Below, piece by piece: positions 5,825 to 6,179 of a DNA stretch of 6,179 nucleotides. The DNA is taken from assembly GCA_002730675.1 (NCBI GenBank), contig PCAV01000079.1, positions 1-6,179 of the forward strand, read 5' to 3'. The notes beneath the pieces were generated by a model. That model did not search any database and had not been told where the DNA came from. It worked only from the letters and a program-made list of their open reading frames with translations. This stretch comes from Rhodospirillaceae bacterium (GTDB lineage Bacteria; Pseudomonadota; Alphaproteobacteria; Thalassobaculales; Thalassobaculaceae). A program made the translations under genes and the position numbers. Position 1 is the stretch's first letter; each line of letters starts with the position of its first letter.

Positions 5825-5884
5825 GGATAGAGCATCTGCCTTCTAAGCAGAGGGTTGCAGGTTCGAGTCCTGCCGGAGTAGCCA
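5825..5884 (+). pseudogene. 3' fragment of tRNA-Arg(UCU), putative attR
   Basis: Bases 5825-5879 are identical to tRNA nucleotides 18-72 of the intact gene at 979-1055. Base 5880 is A where the intact tRNA has C, and GCCA completes the 3' end. The upstream sequence (CCTAACACTTTGGC) bears no resemblance to the tRNA 5' half, so the 5' acceptor strand and D arm are missing and no functional tRNA can form. The orientation is the same as the intact copy. This is the expected right-end scar of integration into the 3' half of a tRNA gene. Confidence 0.85.
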
Positions 5885-5975
5885 GCCCTCAATGAAGTCA
5901 GGACCTTTTACAAAACAGCTAATTGAAAGGATTGAGTTTTAGTACGGTAATATCGAGCGCCAGTATCGTTTTTGA

Positions 5976-6179
5976 TCACGTTACAACGGGTATAAGCAAG
6001 GGCCGTACTTTGACGTCTTCGCCTTCCTCGGCGCCTAATACCCCTAGACCTAGTGTGTCGAGAGGTAATTGACCAGCTTCAACACTTTCATCCAGTTCTA
6101 TCCAGGCACGCAGTGGTGTGCCAGTCGGTCCAAGAATTTCAATGCAATTATCCAGCGTTTGACCGAAGCGTTGGGCATC
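5976..6179 (-). CDS. C-terminal end of an unidentified protein, gene enters from the right edge
   Basis: The minus frame is open from base 6179 to a TGA at 5978-5976, giving 67 residues that begin DAQRFGQTLDNCIEILGPTG and end VKVRPLLIPVVT. The pattern of short beta-strand-like segments (CIEILG, LRAWIELDE, GEDVKVRPL) separated by turns suggests a small barrel-like C-terminal domain, but I cannot assign a family. Its local GC, about 52% over 6001-6179 by hand count, is clearly higher than the left flank, and its acidic codons look normal. It lies just outside the tRNA fragment and so should be host backbone. The spacer 5885-5975 holds nothing I recognise, including no clear terminator. Confidence 0.55.
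   Translation of the reverse strand, partial: DAQRFGQTLDNCIEILGPTGTPLRAWIELDESVEAGQLPLDTLGLGVLGAEEGEDVKVRPLLIPVVT

Larger units (their letters stand above)
996..5884. mobile_element. putative tRNA-bounded genomic island carrying cargo genes, no integrase
   Basis: The interval is bounded by direct repeats of the tRNA-Arg 3' part, 60 bases each with one mismatch, and the repeat-to-repeat distance is 4829 bases. Tyrosine recombinases commonly integrate into tRNA genes, restoring the tRNA at one end and leaving a 3' fragment at the other, which is the arrangement seen here. Contents are hyuA, hyuB, an unknown 79-codon ORF and a GFA-family gene. I see no integrase, excisionase, transposase, relaxase, phage or replication gene. 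It may be a cargo-only element mobilised in trans, similar in architecture to the tycheposons described in Prochlorococcus, or a remnant that lost its recombinase. A plain partial tRNA duplication cannot be excluded. Confidence 0.6.

Noticed and set aside
996..5884. CRISPR array, transposon inverted repeats or an integron attC array
   Set aside because: There are no regularly spaced repeats, no terminal inverted repeats and no transposase. The only long repeat is the tRNA 3' duplication.

Overview
The window looks like a stretch of accessory DNA from a bacterium, most likely a proteobacterium and perhaps a marine alphaproteobacterium of moderate GC content. That assignment is inferred from the protein style (HyuA/HyuB pair, GFA-family protein) and from the genomically encoded CCA on the tRNA. 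Nothing here fixes the taxon. Hand counts give about 37% GC for bases 1-180 and about 52% for 6001-6179, so the two flanks differ in composition.

Layout. Bases 1-246 hold the 5' end of a minus-strand gene that leaves the window, with a plausible promoter at 327-355. Bases 437-747 are a gene graveyard. The first ~28 codons of an enoyl-CoA hydratase/crotonase-type gene (plus strand) abut the first ~34 codons of an endonuclease III-type gene (minus strand), and both are cut off at the same place near base 593-598. Bases 748-978 are non-coding with short palindromes and repeats, then a putative tRNA promoter. An intact tRNA-Arg(UCU) lies at 979-1055. After it come a two-gene minus-strand operon, hyuA-hyuB (4888 to 1122), encoding both subunits of a hydantoinase/oxoprolinase/acetophenone-carboxylase-type enzyme, then a divergent 79-codon ORF of unknown function with no AUG start, and a GFA-family zinc protein. 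At 5825-5884 the 3' part of the same tRNA reappears, 59 of 60 bases identical, without its 5' end. The last 204 bases are the 3' end of a minus-strand gene that enters from the right.

Interpretation. The intact tRNA at one end and a 3'-tRNA fragment in direct orientation at the other are the classic footprint of tRNA-site-specific integration. The ~4.83 kb between them carries only metabolic cargo and no integrase, excisionase or replication gene. It therefore looks like a small cargo-only tRNA-bounded island, either mobilised in trans or a decayed remnant. Functionally, HyuA and HyuB should form one ATP-dependent enzyme acting on a cyclic amide or related carbonyl compound. The GFA protein may deal with a one-carbon by-product, but that link is only inferred from proximity. 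The best leads are the cargo island itself and the back-to-back truncated-gene scar just upstream of it.
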